Part shown: in pieces, positions 1 to 12,703 of the stretch
Layout: each line of letters starts with the position of its first letter
How positions within the stretch are numbered: position 1 is the stretch's first letter
Source of the DNA: Candidatus Aminicenantota bacterium
GTDB taxonomy: Bacteria > Acidobacteriota > Aminicenantia > Aminicenantales > Aminicenantaceae
Direction: 5' to 3'
DNA length: 54,004 nt
Assembly: GCA_021162615.1 (NCBI GenBank)
Contig: JAGGYH010000015.1
Coordinates: forward strand, 1 to 54,004
Program-made: the position numbers and the translations under genes
Notes under the pieces: generated by a model
The model's input: only the letters and a program-made list of their open reading frames with translations
The model's database searches: none
What the model was told of the DNA's origin: nothing

Positions 1-241
1 AAAAATGGCGATGTTCATTTTCTGTTTTGTTCTCTAGGATATACATGTTTTTTACAGCTAGATATAACTAAAAGGTTATTGTTTGTTGTTAATTTAATAA
101 TAATCGCCATTTTTTTACCTTACAGGCAAGCCGATCTTACTGCATCTGCTTTGTTACAGGGTACTCGCGGTGAAGGACCACAGCTTCGCACCCTGTGCCT
201 CGCATCTGCCGCAACCTCGACTTGGGAATAATCCAGGTTAA
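1..241 (+). repeat. R1 dispersed repeat, copy a (5' cut by window edge; 'C2' right module)
   Basis: aaaaatggcgat (1-12) pairs with atcgccattttt (103-114), followed by ttttaccttacaggcaagccgatc and the C2 module (tgcatctgctttgttacaggg...ccctgtgcctcgcatctg); ends gaataatccaggtta. Confidence 0.8.
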
Positions 242-266
242 GTAAAGTTCATAAAAGATTAACGGC

Positions 267-311
267 TTGACATGTAATCTAATTAGTTGTATATTGTAAT
301 TGCATTACATG
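267..311 (+). promoter_or_regulatory. Promoter TTGACA-N17-TATATT with flanking inverted repeat CATGTAAT...ATTACATG
   Basis: TTGACA 267-272, TATATT 290-295; inverted repeat arms 271-278 and 304-311. Confidence 0.6.
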
Positions 312-325
312 CAAAGGAGATACTA

Positions 326-724
326 ATGACTAAAACAAAGGATCCGGACACCAAGCAAAATGCGGAGGAGGAGGAAAAGAAAAAAAAGGGCACTCTGGAA
401 GATTTCGGAAATCAAGTGGAGAAATTTGCGAGCATAACAGCTGAATCAATAAAAAAGGCTATTGACAGAGCGCTTTCCTCCAGAAATACGGTGCTGACTA
501 TCAGAGTCAATGATGATTCGAATGAAAAGATAAACAGGCTGGTCGAGTCAGGACTTTTTAAAACAAGGTCAGAAAGCACTGCTTTTTTGATCATGCAGGG
601 AATCAAATCTCAAAAGGCTCTCTTTGATAAAATAGAGGGAAAAATCAAGAAGATGGAAAAAATAAAAGAGGAATTAAAATCTATAGTTAGTGAAGAAATC
701 GATGAGGAGACTCTTCAAAAGTAG
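326..724 (+). CDS. Ribbon-helix-helix-like small protein with charged N-terminus
   Basis: ORF 287-724; better start at ATG 326 after aaaggag; TVLTIRVNDDSNEKINRLVESGLFKTRSESTAFLIMQGI fits an RHH fold. Confidence 0.65.
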   Translation: MTKTKDPDTKQNAEEEEKKKKGTLEDFGNQVEKFASITAESIKKAIDRALSSRNTVLTIRVNDDSNEKINRLVESGLFKTRSESTAFLIMQGIKSQKALFDKIEGKIKKMEKIKEELKSIVSEEIDEETLQK

Positions 725-772
725 GAAGTCTCTTTGGAGTTAAAAAAGTAAGGTCTAAGGAAGGATTCTTTC

Positions 773-1003
773 TTATTCTGCTTTTTCTTCCTCCTCCACC
801 TCTTCTTCAAGCTTTTTTGTCCTGGCTGCATCTTTTATGCTGCTGATACCAGCCACTAAGGCGATGAGTCCCCCGAAGAATAAAATAGGAGGAATGCAGC
901 CAAACAGGAGATCCAGAAATTCTTGAGTCCAAACCAGAATGACAAGTACGATACCGCCTGCCATAGCAATAAGTCCTAACAGGATTGCAAAAAACTTACC
1001 CAT
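773..1003 (-). CDS. Small membrane protein (two predicted TM helices, acidic/basic tail)
   Basis: 76 aa ORF with two hydrophobic segments and a charged C-terminus. Confidence 0.6.
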   Translation of the reverse strand: MGKFFAILLGLIAMAGGIVLVILVWTQEFLDLLFGCIPPILFFGGLIALVAGISSIKDAARTKKLEEEVEEEEKAE

Positions 1004-1134
1004 AAGTAAGCCTCCCTTTATTTATCTTTTTTCTGAATGATTATATCAGAAAGTTTTTAAAAACTCAAAAAAAACATTTCTCTTTATTCTATATGATATG
1101 ATTTATAATTACAGATGGAATAAGGAATGAGTGT

Positions 1135-1731
1135 GTGATGAGTGAGACATCAAAAATCAAATGCGCTATTTTTGATATGGACGGGACAATAGTGGACGTT
1201 CCCTATAACTGGGACCAAATCAAAAGGGAGCTGGATACGCAGGGGAGGCCCATTCTTGATTACCTGGAGGGACTGAAGGAACCTGAAAGGTCCGAGAAGA
1301 TGAACATATTGATAAAGTATGAGAGCGAAGCGACTCGAAAAGCTGAACTAAAAAAGGGAATGGCCGGTTTTATTCGATTTATCAAGGGGAAGGGGGTACT
1401 TGTTTCTCTCGTCACAAATAATTCAAGAAAAAACGTTTTCTATTTGCTGAAAAAGTTTAATCTGGAATTCGATCTGGTGATAACCAGGGAGAGCGGTCTC
1501 TGGAAGCCCTCTGCTGAACCTTTATTGGAGGTTTTTGATAGACTTTCTCTTACGAAAGAGGAATGTTGTATGATAGGCGATTCCCGTTTTGATATTATAG
1601 CTGCCAGAGAGGCAGGAATGAAAACAATATTTATCATAAATAAAGATGTCAAGAAATTTAAAGATGAAGGCATCGAAGTGTATGCTTCGGTCAGAGAACT
1701 CAAAAACAGAATGATTCGAATGATAGCTTGA
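1135..1731 (+). CDS. HAD-family hydrolase (phosphoglycolate phosphatase-like)
   Basis: FDMDGTIVD, VTNNSRK, KPSAEP and MIGDSRFDIIAAREAGM motifs. Confidence 0.9.
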   Translation: MMSETSKIKCAIFDMDGTIVDVPYNWDQIKRELDTQGRPILDYLEGLKEPERSEKMNILIKYESEATRKAELKKGMAGFIRFIKGKGVLVSLVTNNSRKNVFYLLKKFNLEFDLVITRESGLWKPSAEPLLEVFDRLSLTKEECCMIGDSRFDIIAAREAGMKTIFIINKDVKKFKDEGIEVYASVRELKNRMIRMIA

Positions 1732-1888
1732 AAAGTCGGCTGTATTTGACAATTTCCTGAATTCGTACATAATAAATAATCAATCTGGTCTGTTCCTAAA
1801 AAGCCGGAAATGATACTTTTTCCTAGGCACGGCCCAGATGATGGAGCCTTGACGCGTAAAGAGTCCTGATTTAGAAAGATGTTTAAAG

Positions 1889-3511
1889 ATGCGAGAGAAT
1901 AAGATAGATAAGATTCTTGGTTTTTGTCTGTTTGTCCTGCTTTTTTTTATGTTTTTCCTCTTACCAGGATGCAAAGGCAGAAGCAAAAGAGGAAACTATA
2001 TCCTTGTCACACTGGACACACAGAGAGCGGACCATTTGAGCTGTTATGATCCGGAGAATGCACAGACGCCCCATTTCGATTTTCTGGCAAGCGAAGGCAT
2101 ATTATATGAAAATTGTTTTTCTGTGACCCCCATCACCCTGCCTTCCCATGCTTCTCTTTTTTTCTCCCAGCCACCCCATCAATTAAGGGTATACAACAAC
2201 GGACATGTTGTAAAGGAAAAGAGAAACAGGCCTTCTTTCGTAAATATATTCAAGAAGAAGGGCTATTCCACGGCAGCCTTTGTCTCTTTGGGTGTTTTAG
2301 AATCAAGATTTGGATTGAATGAAGGATTTGACTTATACGATGATCAGTTCTCAAAAGGAAGATGGTATTTGACTGCTGAAGAGGTCAATCAGAAAGTTTT
2401 TCCATGGCTGGAAGAAAACAGCCGTAAAGACTTTTTTCTGTGGATTCATTACTCTGACCCGCATGAACCTTATTACCCGCCGGATTCTCCTCCGGACCTC
2501 CGGATAATTCTGAACGGCCAGCCTGTAGGTGAATATAATTTGAACAAGACCACATATCTGGTAGAACTGGACTTGGAAAAAGGAAAAAACAAATTGGAGT
2601 TTGAATTAGAAGATAATTTTATAAATAACAGATCCCTTTTAAGAGCAAGGTTTGAAAGCCTGACTCTTGCGGAATTAGAGGATGAAAAGGACATTGATTT
2701 CGAATTCGGAGAAGGCTGGATATTCAAAAAAGGGAATGGTGCTGTATTTATGGAACCCGAGGCTGCTGCGGATATAACGAGTCTTACTGAGCCCAAAAAA
2801 GCGGCTTTTTCTTTTAATGGGAATATACTTCTCCCTTTCGAGGTACAGAGAGAGAATTATAGAAAAGATGTGGAATATATGGATAAACAGTTCGGGGAAC
2901 TCTTAAATAAGCTCAAAAAACTCGGCCTTATGAAAAACACACATATACTTGTAGTGGGCGACCACGGGGAGAGTCTCGGGGATTTTATTAATTATGATGG
3001 AGAACCCCATTTTGGACATATATTTTTTCTTTATGATATTTACATGAGGGTTCCCCTTATTATCTACAATCCTTTTTCTAAAAAAAAGGGGATTCGGATC
3101 TCAGAGCCCGTATCTCTTCTGGACATAGCTCCTACCATAATGGATACCATGGGTTTTAATGGGCTTCCTCACTTCAAAGGGAAAAGCATGAACAGCCCAA
3201 GAGAAGAAAGGGAGCATTTTATTTTCCAGGAGACATATAAACCTCAGGCTATAAGGAACAAGTTTGCTTTACTTCATTATCCTTTTCATCTGATTTATAC
3301 TCCTGTCTCAGGAAAATACGAACTGTATGATTTGGAAAGCGACCCTTGGGAAAGGAATAATGTGTATGATGAGAAAAGTGAAGAGGATCAGATAACCCCT
3401 ATGAAAAGAATACTTGATGACACCGTACGCAGGGTCATAAGAGATAAGATAGAGGTCCAGGTCGATACAGATACAGAGAGGATGCTGAAATCACTTGGTT
3501 ATATCAAATAA
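1889..3511 (+). CDS. Sulfatase/alkaline phosphatase-superfamily lipoprotein-like hydrolase
   Basis: ILVTLDTQRADHLSCY, TPITLPSHASLF, VVGDHGESLGDF; LLPGCKG lipobox-like N-terminus. Confidence 0.85.
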   Translation: MRENKIDKILGFCLFVLLFFMFFLLPGCKGRSKRGNYILVTLDTQRADHLSCYDPENAQTPHFDFLASEGILYENCFSVTPITLPSHASLFFSQPPHQLRVYNNGHVVKEKRNRPSFVNIFKKKGYSTAAFVSLGVLESRFGLNEGFDLYDDQFSKGRWYLTAEEVNQKVFPWLEENSRKDFFLWIHYSDPHEPYYPPDSPPDLRIILNGQPVGEYNLNKTTYLVELDLEKGKNKLEFELEDNFINNRSLLRARFESLTLAELEDEKDIDFEFGEGWIFKKGNGAVFMEPEAAADITSLTEPKKAAFSFNGNILLPFEVQRENYRKDVEYMDKQFGELLNKLKKLGLMKNTHILVVGDHGESLGDFINYDGEPHFGHIFFLYDIYMRVPLIIYNPFSKKKGIRISEPVSLLDIAPTIMDTMGFNGLPHFKGKSMNSPREEREHFIFQETYKPQAIRNKFALLHYPFHLIYTPVSGKYELYDLESDPWERNNVYDEKSEEDQITPMKRILDDTVRRVIRDKIEVQVDTDTERMLKSLGYIK

Positions 3512-3801
3512 TCCTGACCTATTCATAAAAAGATGGCGATGAAGATTTTTTTACCATATAGGCAAGCCGATGTGAAATTCAGATATGGCTTGTGCTCCCT
3601 TCAGATTTTTAACGCCATTCTTCGTACTGTGTTCTCGGCTGCTGCGCAACTCCCCCCTCCGTGGGTCAGACATGCTCACAGCTCGGCTTTGCCGAGTTCC
3701 CTCAAACACAGCACTCCAAAGGCTAAATCTTCAATGTCGCCACGTCCACACCTGAATTTCAGTAAGTTTTCTTCAACCTCGAATTGTGAATAAATCAGGA
3801 T
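3511..3801 (+). repeat. R1 dispersed repeat, copy b (C1 module, internal stem deleted)
   Basis: TIR ATCCTGACCTATTCA (3511-3525) / TGAATAAATCAGGAT (3787-3801), 13/15 complementary; aaaaagatggcgatg; C1 module with ctcggctttgccgag hairpin. Confidence 0.85.
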
Positions 3802-3849
3802 AGTATTGGTATGATAAGAAGAGAATATTAAAATATATAAGGAGAAGAG

Positions 3850-4995
3850 ATGGAAGAAGAGAAGTTATTACTGATTCCTGGTCCGACTCCTGTCCATCCC
3901 CGAATAATAAACAGGCTTTCCTTGCCCACTGTTTCTCATGTAAGTCCTGTATTTGTCAGAGAATTTAAGGAAGCGCTTTCCAATGTAAAGAAAATCGTGT
4001 TTTGCGAGCGGGGCAAGTCTTTTCTTGTGTCAGGGGCCGGGACTCTTGCCATGGAAATGACCCTTGTCAATCTGTTAGGTGAGGGAGAGAAAGTATTGGT
4101 TGTGTCTCAAGGTTATTTTGGGCAGAGAATGGGGGATATAGCTGAGATATTTGGATTTGAATATGATGTGATAGAGAGTCCGTGGGGGAGTGCTGTGCAG
4201 CCTGAGCAGCTGAGAGACCAGCTGGATAAGAAGGATTATTCCCTTGTTGTTTCTACGCATGTTGATACAGCGACGGGTTCCTGCTCTCCTGTCAGGGAGT
4301 ACGCTCAAGCCGTTAGAGAGAAAGAGGCTTTGTTTGCGGTAGACGGAGTGTGCGCTACAGGAGGTATTGAGGAGAGGATGACGGACTGGGGAGTGGATGT
4401 GATACTCACAGCAGCTCAGAAATGCTTCGGCGTCCCTCCAGGATTAGCTGTGCTCGTTTTCTCCGAGAGGGCCATGGATAAGAGAAAAAGCTTAGGGTCT
4501 GTTCGTGCTTACTACGGGGATATTTTAAAATGGCTCCCTGTGATGAAAGACCCATCCCGATACTTTTCCACCCCCTGCGTGAATGAGATAAGAGCCTTTT
4601 GTGAAGGAACCCGAGTCATACTTGATGAAGGAATGGACGTGAGGTTCAAACGTCATCATAAGACAGCCCGCGCTCTCAGGGCAGGATTAGAGAGCCTCGG
4701 ATTTTCTTTTTTTACAGGGGATGAGTTTTTTGCAGATACCCTTTCACTGCCTGTCTATCCCCGCGGAGTGGAAGACCGTGCCTTTCGAGAGAGACTTGCG
4801 GAGAAAAAAGTCATTGTGGCCGGAGGGCTCGGGAGACTGAAAGGTAAGGTTTTCAGGATAGGGCACATGGGGAATATTTCTTATTCTCAGATAGAATTTG
4901 CCGTTGATGCTGTTGAGCAGACTCTTTCAGAACTTGGATACGCTTTTCACCCGGGCTCGGGAGTAGAGGCCGTAAAAGAAGCCCTTCAGAGATAA
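3850..4995 (+). CDS. PLP-dependent aminotransferase class V (alanine-glyoxylate/serine-pyruvate aminotransferase type)
   Basis: LLIPGPTPVHPRI, FAVDGVCATGGIEERMTDWGVDVILTAAQKCFGVPPGLA. Confidence 0.9.
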   Translation: MEEEKLLLIPGPTPVHPRIINRLSLPTVSHVSPVFVREFKEALSNVKKIVFCERGKSFLVSGAGTLAMEMTLVNLLGEGEKVLVVSQGYFGQRMGDIAEIFGFEYDVIESPWGSAVQPEQLRDQLDKKDYSLVVSTHVDTATGSCSPVREYAQAVREKEALFAVDGVCATGGIEERMTDWGVDVILTAAQKCFGVPPGLAVLVFSERAMDKRKSLGSVRAYYGDILKWLPVMKDPSRYFSTPCVNEIRAFCEGTRVILDEGMDVRFKRHHKTARALRAGLESLGFSFFTGDEFFADTLSLPVYPRGVEDRAFRERLAEKKVIVAGGLGRLKGKVFRIGHMGNISYSQIEFAVDAVEQTLSELGYAFHPGSGVEAVKEALQR

Positions 4996-5015
4996 ATGAA
5001 AAAGAGGAAGGAACA

Positions 5016-6086
5016 GTGACCTCCAGTAATGTTTTTTTGATTCCAGCCCGTGAGGATGAAGGCACGCAAAGACTTTCAGAAAAAACGAAAAAAATTTTCC
5101 AGAGGCTGAATTTCACGGAACATATTGAAAAAAATTCATTTGTGGCTCTCAAAATCCATTTCGGAGAAAAAGGGAACAAAGGGCATATCAAACCATTATG
5201 GCTTTTAGATACCATAAATGTTATCAAGAGTCGTTCCAATCGTGTTTTTTTAACGGATACAAATACTCTCTATGTTGGACACAGGTCAAATGCTGTGGAT
5301 CATACGATGCTGGCTCACGGACATGGTTTTGATGCAAGAAAATTAGGGATCCCTGTGGTCATAGCCGACGGGCTTATTGGAAGAAACAGTGATGAGCTGT
5401 CCATAAACAAACAGAGAATCAAAGCAGCCAGAATAGCCAGCCTTTTCTTTGATTCGGATGTTCTGTTGTGTCTCAGCCATTTTACAGGGCACATGCTGAC
5501 TGGATTTGGAGCTGCTATCAAAAATCTTGGAATGGGATGCGCCTCCAGGGCAGGAAAGCTTGACCAGCATTCTGATGTACACCCAAAGGTCAATCCAAAA
5601 TACTGTAATTTATGCCAAACGTGTTTTGATTTTTGTCCGGAACAGGCCATAAAAGAAAAAGAAGGCAGCGCTTTTATTGAAAGTGAGAAATGCATTGGCT
5701 GCGGTGAATGCCTGGTGGTATGTCCAAATGGAGCGGTGAAGATGACCTGGGACAGCGATAAAATCCGTATCCAGGAGAAAATGGCAGAGTATGCCTATGC
5801 TGTGAGCCGGATTTTCGGCCAAAAAATGGCTTGTATCAACTTCCTCATCCATATAACCAAGGACTGTGACTGTATGTGCAAGGGAGCGTCTCCTTTTATG
5901 GATGATATAGGAATTTTGGCCTCATTAGATCCGGTTGCGCTGGATCAGGCTTCTGTAGATATAGTGAACGAGCGAAACGGAAAGGATATCATCACTGAGA
6001 AGACCGGTGTTGATTGGTCTGTGCAGCTTGAACATGGAGAGAAAATAGGACTGGGGAGGAGAGAGTATCGTTTAATAGAGATATAG
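5016..6086 (+). CDS. DUF362 domain protein with 4Fe-4S ferredoxin motifs
   Basis: VALKIHFGEKGNKGHIKP; CNLCQTCFDFCPEQAI and CIGCGECLVVCPNGAV. Confidence 0.9.
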   Translation: MTSSNVFLIPAREDEGTQRLSEKTKKIFQRLNFTEHIEKNSFVALKIHFGEKGNKGHIKPLWLLDTINVIKSRSNRVFLTDTNTLYVGHRSNAVDHTMLAHGHGFDARKLGIPVVIADGLIGRNSDELSINKQRIKAARIASLFFDSDVLLCLSHFTGHMLTGFGAAIKNLGMGCASRAGKLDQHSDVHPKVNPKYCNLCQTCFDFCPEQAIKEKEGSAFIESEKCIGCGECLVVCPNGAVKMTWDSDKIRIQEKMAEYAYAVSRIFGQKMACINFLIHITKDCDCMCKGASPFMDDIGILASLDPVALDQASVDIVNERNGKDIITEKTGVDWSVQLEHGEKIGLGRREYRLIEI

Positions 6087-6090
6087 ATAA

Positions 6091-6164
6091 TCGGGGCGGT
6101 GGGATTCGAACCCACGACCCCAGCGTCCCGAACGCTGTGCGCTACCAAACTGCGCTACGCCCCG
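6091..6164 (-). tRNA. tRNA-Pro (anticodon CGG)
   Basis: Reverse complement CGGGGCGTAGCGCAGTTTGGTAGCGCACAGCGTTCGGGACGCTGGGGTCGTGGGTTCGAATCCCACCGCCCCGA folds as a cloverleaf. Confidence 0.95.
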
Positions 6165-6401
6165 ATTTTTTCACCGAGCCCGAATAATTATTAAGGCTCA
6201 TTATATAGCTAAAAAATCATCGAGTAAAGAAGATTGAGATTCTCAGAGGCATGTAAAATAATGAAATAATATGAAATAATACGACATAATACGACATTTC
6301 CTCCTGTTTCCTTGACAAGAGAACGCTACGGTTTTATGTTTTGAGTGTAAAGAACAAAAAGATGGGGAAAAATGATGTCAACAAAAGGGGGGGTGTCCCC
6401 T

Positions 6402-7391
6402 CTATATATGAAGCTCAATAACATCTCCGTCTTGTAATTTATATTCTTTGTTTACTTTTTGCCCTCCATATTTTTTCTTTCCCCAAATTCGTGCATATTT
6501 GAGGTTTTTAGCAAAATCCTTATGAACGGCTTTAGCCATATCCATGAGAGAGCTTCCATATTCAAATATAAACGGATCCTCGTAGGAAGGTTTTTTCCCG
6601 GGTATCTTGCTGTAAACCCTCAATACATTAAGGCTTTTGAATATTTTTTTTCTGAGCAGGTCTAAGTTACTATTTTGAACAGCCGAACAGGCAAAGGGAG
6701 TGAATTCAGGTTCAACGAATTCTTTTATTTGTTTTTCGATGACTGAGATGTTCATCATTTCGACCTTATTGAGGACGATCATACATTTTTTCATAAATTG
6801 ATTTTTTCCCTGATCTGTTTTGTCGTTTTCAGGAACCAAACTGATTTTTTTCTCCCGGAGGACTTCCTGGATTGTCATTATATCTTCAACGGGATCCCGG
6901 CTCGTACTGTCTATGATGAGAAGCACGGTATCTGCGTTTTTTATGATCTCGGTGTGCCAGGCTTCCATATAATCTCTTGTAATCGGAGGTGTGTCTATGA
7001 GCTGAACCTGGACATTTTCATATTTCATCATAGCGGGATATGGCTTGTGTGTTGTGAAAGGGTAATCCGCGACTTCCGGTTCTGCATTGGTGAGACTTTT
7101 TATAAGCATTGATTTTCCCGAGTTTGGAGGTCCTATAAGAACGACCTGGCCTGCACCGGATTTTTCTATATGGTGCAAAGATTCATGTCTGGCAGTGGCT
7201 GTTTTTTTCTGGGACCGGGCTTTAAGTTTTGAGATCTTGCTTTTGTAAAGGGCTTGAAGTTTTTCTGTCCCTTTATGCTTCGGAATAATGGAAAGAAGCT
7301 CCTCCATTATTTTGATTTTTTCTTCTGGATTATTGGTGTTTTTTAGCTTTTTTTCAACTTCAAAATACTGTGGTGGTAAGTTTGCCGGCAT
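6402..7391 (-). CDS. Obg/DRG-type GTPase with C-terminal TGS domain
   Basis: GPPNSGKSMLIKSLT, DTPP, NKVE motifs; TGS-like tail KVNKEYKLQDGDVIELHI. Confidence 0.9.
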   Translation of the reverse strand: MPANLPPQYFEVEKKLKNTNNPEEKIKIMEELLSIIPKHKGTEKLQALYKSKISKLKARSQKKTATARHESLHHIEKSGAGQVVLIGPPNSGKSMLIKSLTNAEPEVADYPFTTHKPYPAMMKYENVQVQLIDTPPITRDYMEAWHTEIIKNADTVLLIIDSTSRDPVEDIMTIQEVLREKKISLVPENDKTDQGKNQFMKKCMIVLNKVEMMNISVIEKQIKEFVEPEFTPFACSAVQNSNLDLLRKKIFKSLNVLRVYSKIPGKKPSYEDPFIFEYGSSLMDMAKAVHKDFAKNLKYARIWGKKKYGGQKVNKEYKLQDGDVIELHI

Positions 7392-7583
7392 ATCGATTCC
7401 ATTATATCCGATTTAATTTGGATTATCAATAATTCCACCCCTGATAAAAGGCCTTTTTTTATTGAAAGTAAATCAGCTGTTGAAATTGGGATTTTTATTG
7501 AAAAAAAGCCTTAAATATTGTATAATTCATAACAGTATTATGCCTGTTAGGTTATGTGAAATTCCTTCCTCCATAGCCTTTGA

Positions 7584-9989
<2,406 letters not shown>

Positions 9990-10023
9990 CAAACATTCTG
10001 TTTGATGAGAGAAAGGAGATATC

Positions 10024-12444
10024 ATGGCTGTCAAGCTATCTGAAGTCAGCATTGAAAAGGAGATGAAGCGCTCCTACCTGGACTATGCAATGAGTGTCAT
10101 TATCGGCCGTGCTATCCCTGATATAAAAGACGGGTTGAAGCCGGTACACAGAAGAGCTCTTTATGCTATGCATGAGCTCGGATTAAAGTGGAATAAACCG
10201 TACAAGAAATCCGCACGAATCGTCGGAGACATCATAGGCAAATATCATCCCCATGGAGATGCGGCGGCTTATGACACAGTGGTGAGAATGGCTCAGGACT
10301 TTGCGCTTCGGTACCCTCTGGTAGACGGGCAGGGCAATTTTGGTTCGGTGGATGGAGACCCGGCTGCGGCTATGAGGTATACGGAAGTCCGGATGAAAAA
10401 GATAACAGAGGAGCTTCTTGCTGACATTGATAAGGATACAGTTAATTTTATTCCGAATTATGACGAAAGCCTTACCATGCCTGAAGTGCTTCCGGCAAAA
10501 TTTCCCAATCTTCTTGTTAATGGAGGTTCGGGGATTGCCGTGGGCATGGCGACGAATATCCCTCCCCATAATATAGGAGAAGTCATTGACGGAGTTATCC
10601 ATCTCATCCGGAACCCGAAGGCCAGTCTCAAGGATATAATGAAATTTATACCCGGTCCTGATTTTCCGACCGGTGGGTTCATTTTTGGCAAAGAGGGAAT
10701 CAAAAGTGCCTATGAAACCGGGAAAGGTGTGATTTACATAAGGGCAAAAGCTGTTATTGAATCCGGCGGCACAGGTGAAAGGGCTCGTATAGTCATCACG
10801 GAAATCCCTTTTCAGGTGAATAAAGCCAACCTTTTAGAGAAAATGGCTCATCTGGTTAATGAAAAAAAAATTGAGGGGGTTGCTGATATTAGAGATGAGT
10901 CGAACAGGGAAGGAATAAGGGTTGTGATTGAAGTAAAAAGGGGGGAAACTCCTGAGATCGTTTTAAACAACCTCTACAAGCATACATCTCTTCAGACATT
11001 TTATGGAATCATACTCTTAGCTATAGTTGACAGGCAGCCCAAGCAGCTCGGCCTGCTTGATGTGATGCGCTATTTCATTTCACACAGGCGTGATGTGGTG
11101 AGGCGGCGCACCCGGTTTGAATTGAAAAAAGCAAAACTCAGAGCTCACATTTTGGAGGGACTGACTATAGCCCTTGATAATCTGGATGAAGTGATCGCTC
11201 TCATAAGAGGTTCCAGTAATGTGGATGAGGCAAGAAATGGATTGATCACTAAGTATCATATGACAAAAACACAGGCCCAGGCCATTCTTGACCTGCAGCT
11301 GCAAAAATTGACTCAGCTGGAAAGAGAAAAAATCCAGCAAGAGTACGAAGATCTGCTTAAATTGATAAAAAAGCTCAAACGCATTCTTGGCAGTGAAGAG
11401 CTTATTCTCAATATAATCGTGGAGGAGCTGGAAAAGATAAAGCATGAATACAGTGATGAGAGAAAGACCGAGATCGTTGACGATGAAATCGTTAATCTAA
11501 AACCAGAAGACTTGATAAAAGAGGAAGATGTTGCCATAACTTTCACGGCTTCTGGTTACATCAAAAGGACACCTCTCAGCAACTACCATTTTCAATTACG
11601 GGGGGGAAAAGGCAAAAGAGGCATCAGCATGAAAGCGGAAGATATCGTTGAGAATCTTTTCATATGCTCCACGCATGATTATTTGCTCGTTTTTACCAAT
11701 AAAGGCCATATGTACTGGCTGAAAGCCTTGGATATTCCTGACCTTCCCGCTTATTCCAAGGGAAAATCCATTAATAATTTGCTCGATTTTGCCTCGGGTG
11801 AAAGGGTGAGCTCTCTGGTGGCTGTCAATGATTTTTCTGAAGATCGGTTTGTTATCATGCTTTCATCCAATGGGATTATAAAAAAGACACGCTTGAGCCT
11901 GTTCAGACATATACGTAAAGGCGGCATAAAAGCGGTTTCTTTGAAAAAAAATTCCGAGCTGCTCATGGCAAGGCTGACTGACGGAAAAAGGGACATCATC
12001 ATAGGCACTGATTCAGGAAAGGCTATCAAGTTCAATGAGCTTGAAATCCGGCCCATGGGCCGCCTGGCAGCAGGAGTCAAAGGCATAAGTCTCTCTCCGA
12101 AAGACAGGATCATAGGAATGGTCGTTGTCACGGAAAATGACAAATTCATATTCACGGCGAGTGAAAAAGGCTATGGAAAAAAGACCGAGGTGGCTTTTTA
12201 TCCGAGAAGGCACAGAGGCGGCAAAGGCGTCATAAATCTCAGAACAAACAAAAAAATAGGCAAGGCTGTCGGGATCATAGGAGTTTCTGATGAAGAGGCT
12301 CTTTTAATCACCAGGCTTGGTAAAACCATAAGGGTCAAGACGGAAGATTTCAGGCCCATAGGAAGAGCCACTCAAGGAGTGAAGCTGATCGATCTTGGGG
12401 AAGAGGATAGTGCTGTTTCTGTGGCTAAAGTGTGCGAATCTTAG
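10024..12444 (+). CDS. gyrA: DNA gyrase subunit A
   Basis: [48 protein letters not shown]-terminal RHRGGKG box. Confidence 0.97.
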   Translation: MAVKLSEVSIEKEMKRSYLDYAMSVIIGRAIPDIKDGLKPVHRRALYAMHELGLKWNKPYKKSARIVGDIIGKYHPHGDAAAYDTVVRMAQDFALRYPLVDGQGNFGSVDGDPAAAMRYTEVRMKKITEELLADIDKDTVNFIPNYDESLTMPEVLPAKFPNLLVNGGSGIAVGMATNIPPHNIGEVIDGVIHLIRNPKASLKDIMKFIPGPDFPTGGFIFGKEGIKSAYETGKGVIYIRAKAVIESGGTGERARIVITEIPFQVNKANLLEKMAHLVNEKKIEGVADIRDESNREGIRVVIEVKRGETPEIVLNNLYKHTSLQTFYGIILLAIVDRQPKQLGLLDVMRYFISHRRDVVRRRTRFELKKAKLRAHILEGLTIALDNLDEVIALIRGSSNVDEARNGLITKYHMTKTQAQAILDLQLQKLTQLEREKIQQEYEDLLKLIKKLKRILGSEELILNIIVEELEKIKHEYSDERKTEIVDDEIVNLKPEDLIKEEDVAITFTASGYIKRTPLSNYHFQLRGGKGKRGISMKAEDIVENLFICSTHDYLLVFTNKGHMYWLKALDIPDLPAYSKGKSINNLLDFASGERVSSLVAVNDFSEDRFVIMLSSNGIIKKTRLSLFRHIRKGGIKAVSLKKNSELLMARLTDGKRDIIIGTDSGKAIKFNELEIRPMGRLAAGVKGISLSPKDRIIGMVVVTENDKFIFTASEKGYGKKTEVAFYPRRHRGGKGVINLRTNKKIGKAVGIIGVSDEEALLITRLGKTIRVKTEDFRPIGRATQGVKLIDLGEEDSAVSVAKVCES

Positions 12445-12693
12445 TTATTCATAAAATCAGCCTGCACATCCCTTCCACATATCACAATCTATTGTCTTTT
12501 AATGTTAATACGTATACAAACAAAGCTTATATCTTTATTTCTGTTTCATATTTAAAGTTAATGCAGGCTGATTTTACCTTATAGGCGAGCCGATCTCGCT
12601 GCATCTGCTTCGTTACAGGGCATTCGCGGTGAAGGACCACAGCTTCATACCCTGTGCCTCACATCTGCAGCAAGCTCGACTCGTGAATAACTA
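12441..12693 (+). repeat. R1 dispersed repeat, copy c (C2 module, alternative stem arms)
   Basis: TIR TTAGTTATTCA (12441-12451) / TGAATAACTAA (12683-12693); perfect internal stem TAAAATCAGCCTGCA (12452-12466) / TGCAGGCTGATTTTA (12562-12576). Confidence 0.85.
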
Positions 12694-12703
12694 AAATTAC
12701 ATC

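Noticed and set aside
3533-3793. 86-aa plus-strand ORF 'MAMKIFLPYRQADVKFRYGLCSLQIFNAILRTVFSAAAQ...'
   Set aside because: Lies entirely within R1 copy b; the same phrase in other copies is broken by frame changes, so it is repeat sequence rather than a gene.
5945-6148. 67-aa minus-strand [22 protein letters not shown]...
   Set aside because: Translation of tRNA-Pro plus antisense of the DUF362 gene; a classic tRNA artefact.
6260-6297. Tandem 10-mers (atgaaataat x2, acgacataat)
   Set aside because: Very short AT-rich tandem repeat with no other supporting signal.
6380-6400. gggggggtgtcccc as a possible R2 end
   Set aside because: Too short and lacks the GGTACC core; cannot be told from chance.
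10183-12213. Several long minus-strand ORFs inside gyrA (10183-10602, 11080-11445, 11751-12155 and others)
   Set aside because: Antisense shadows of a strongly conserved gene; no family features recognised in their translations.
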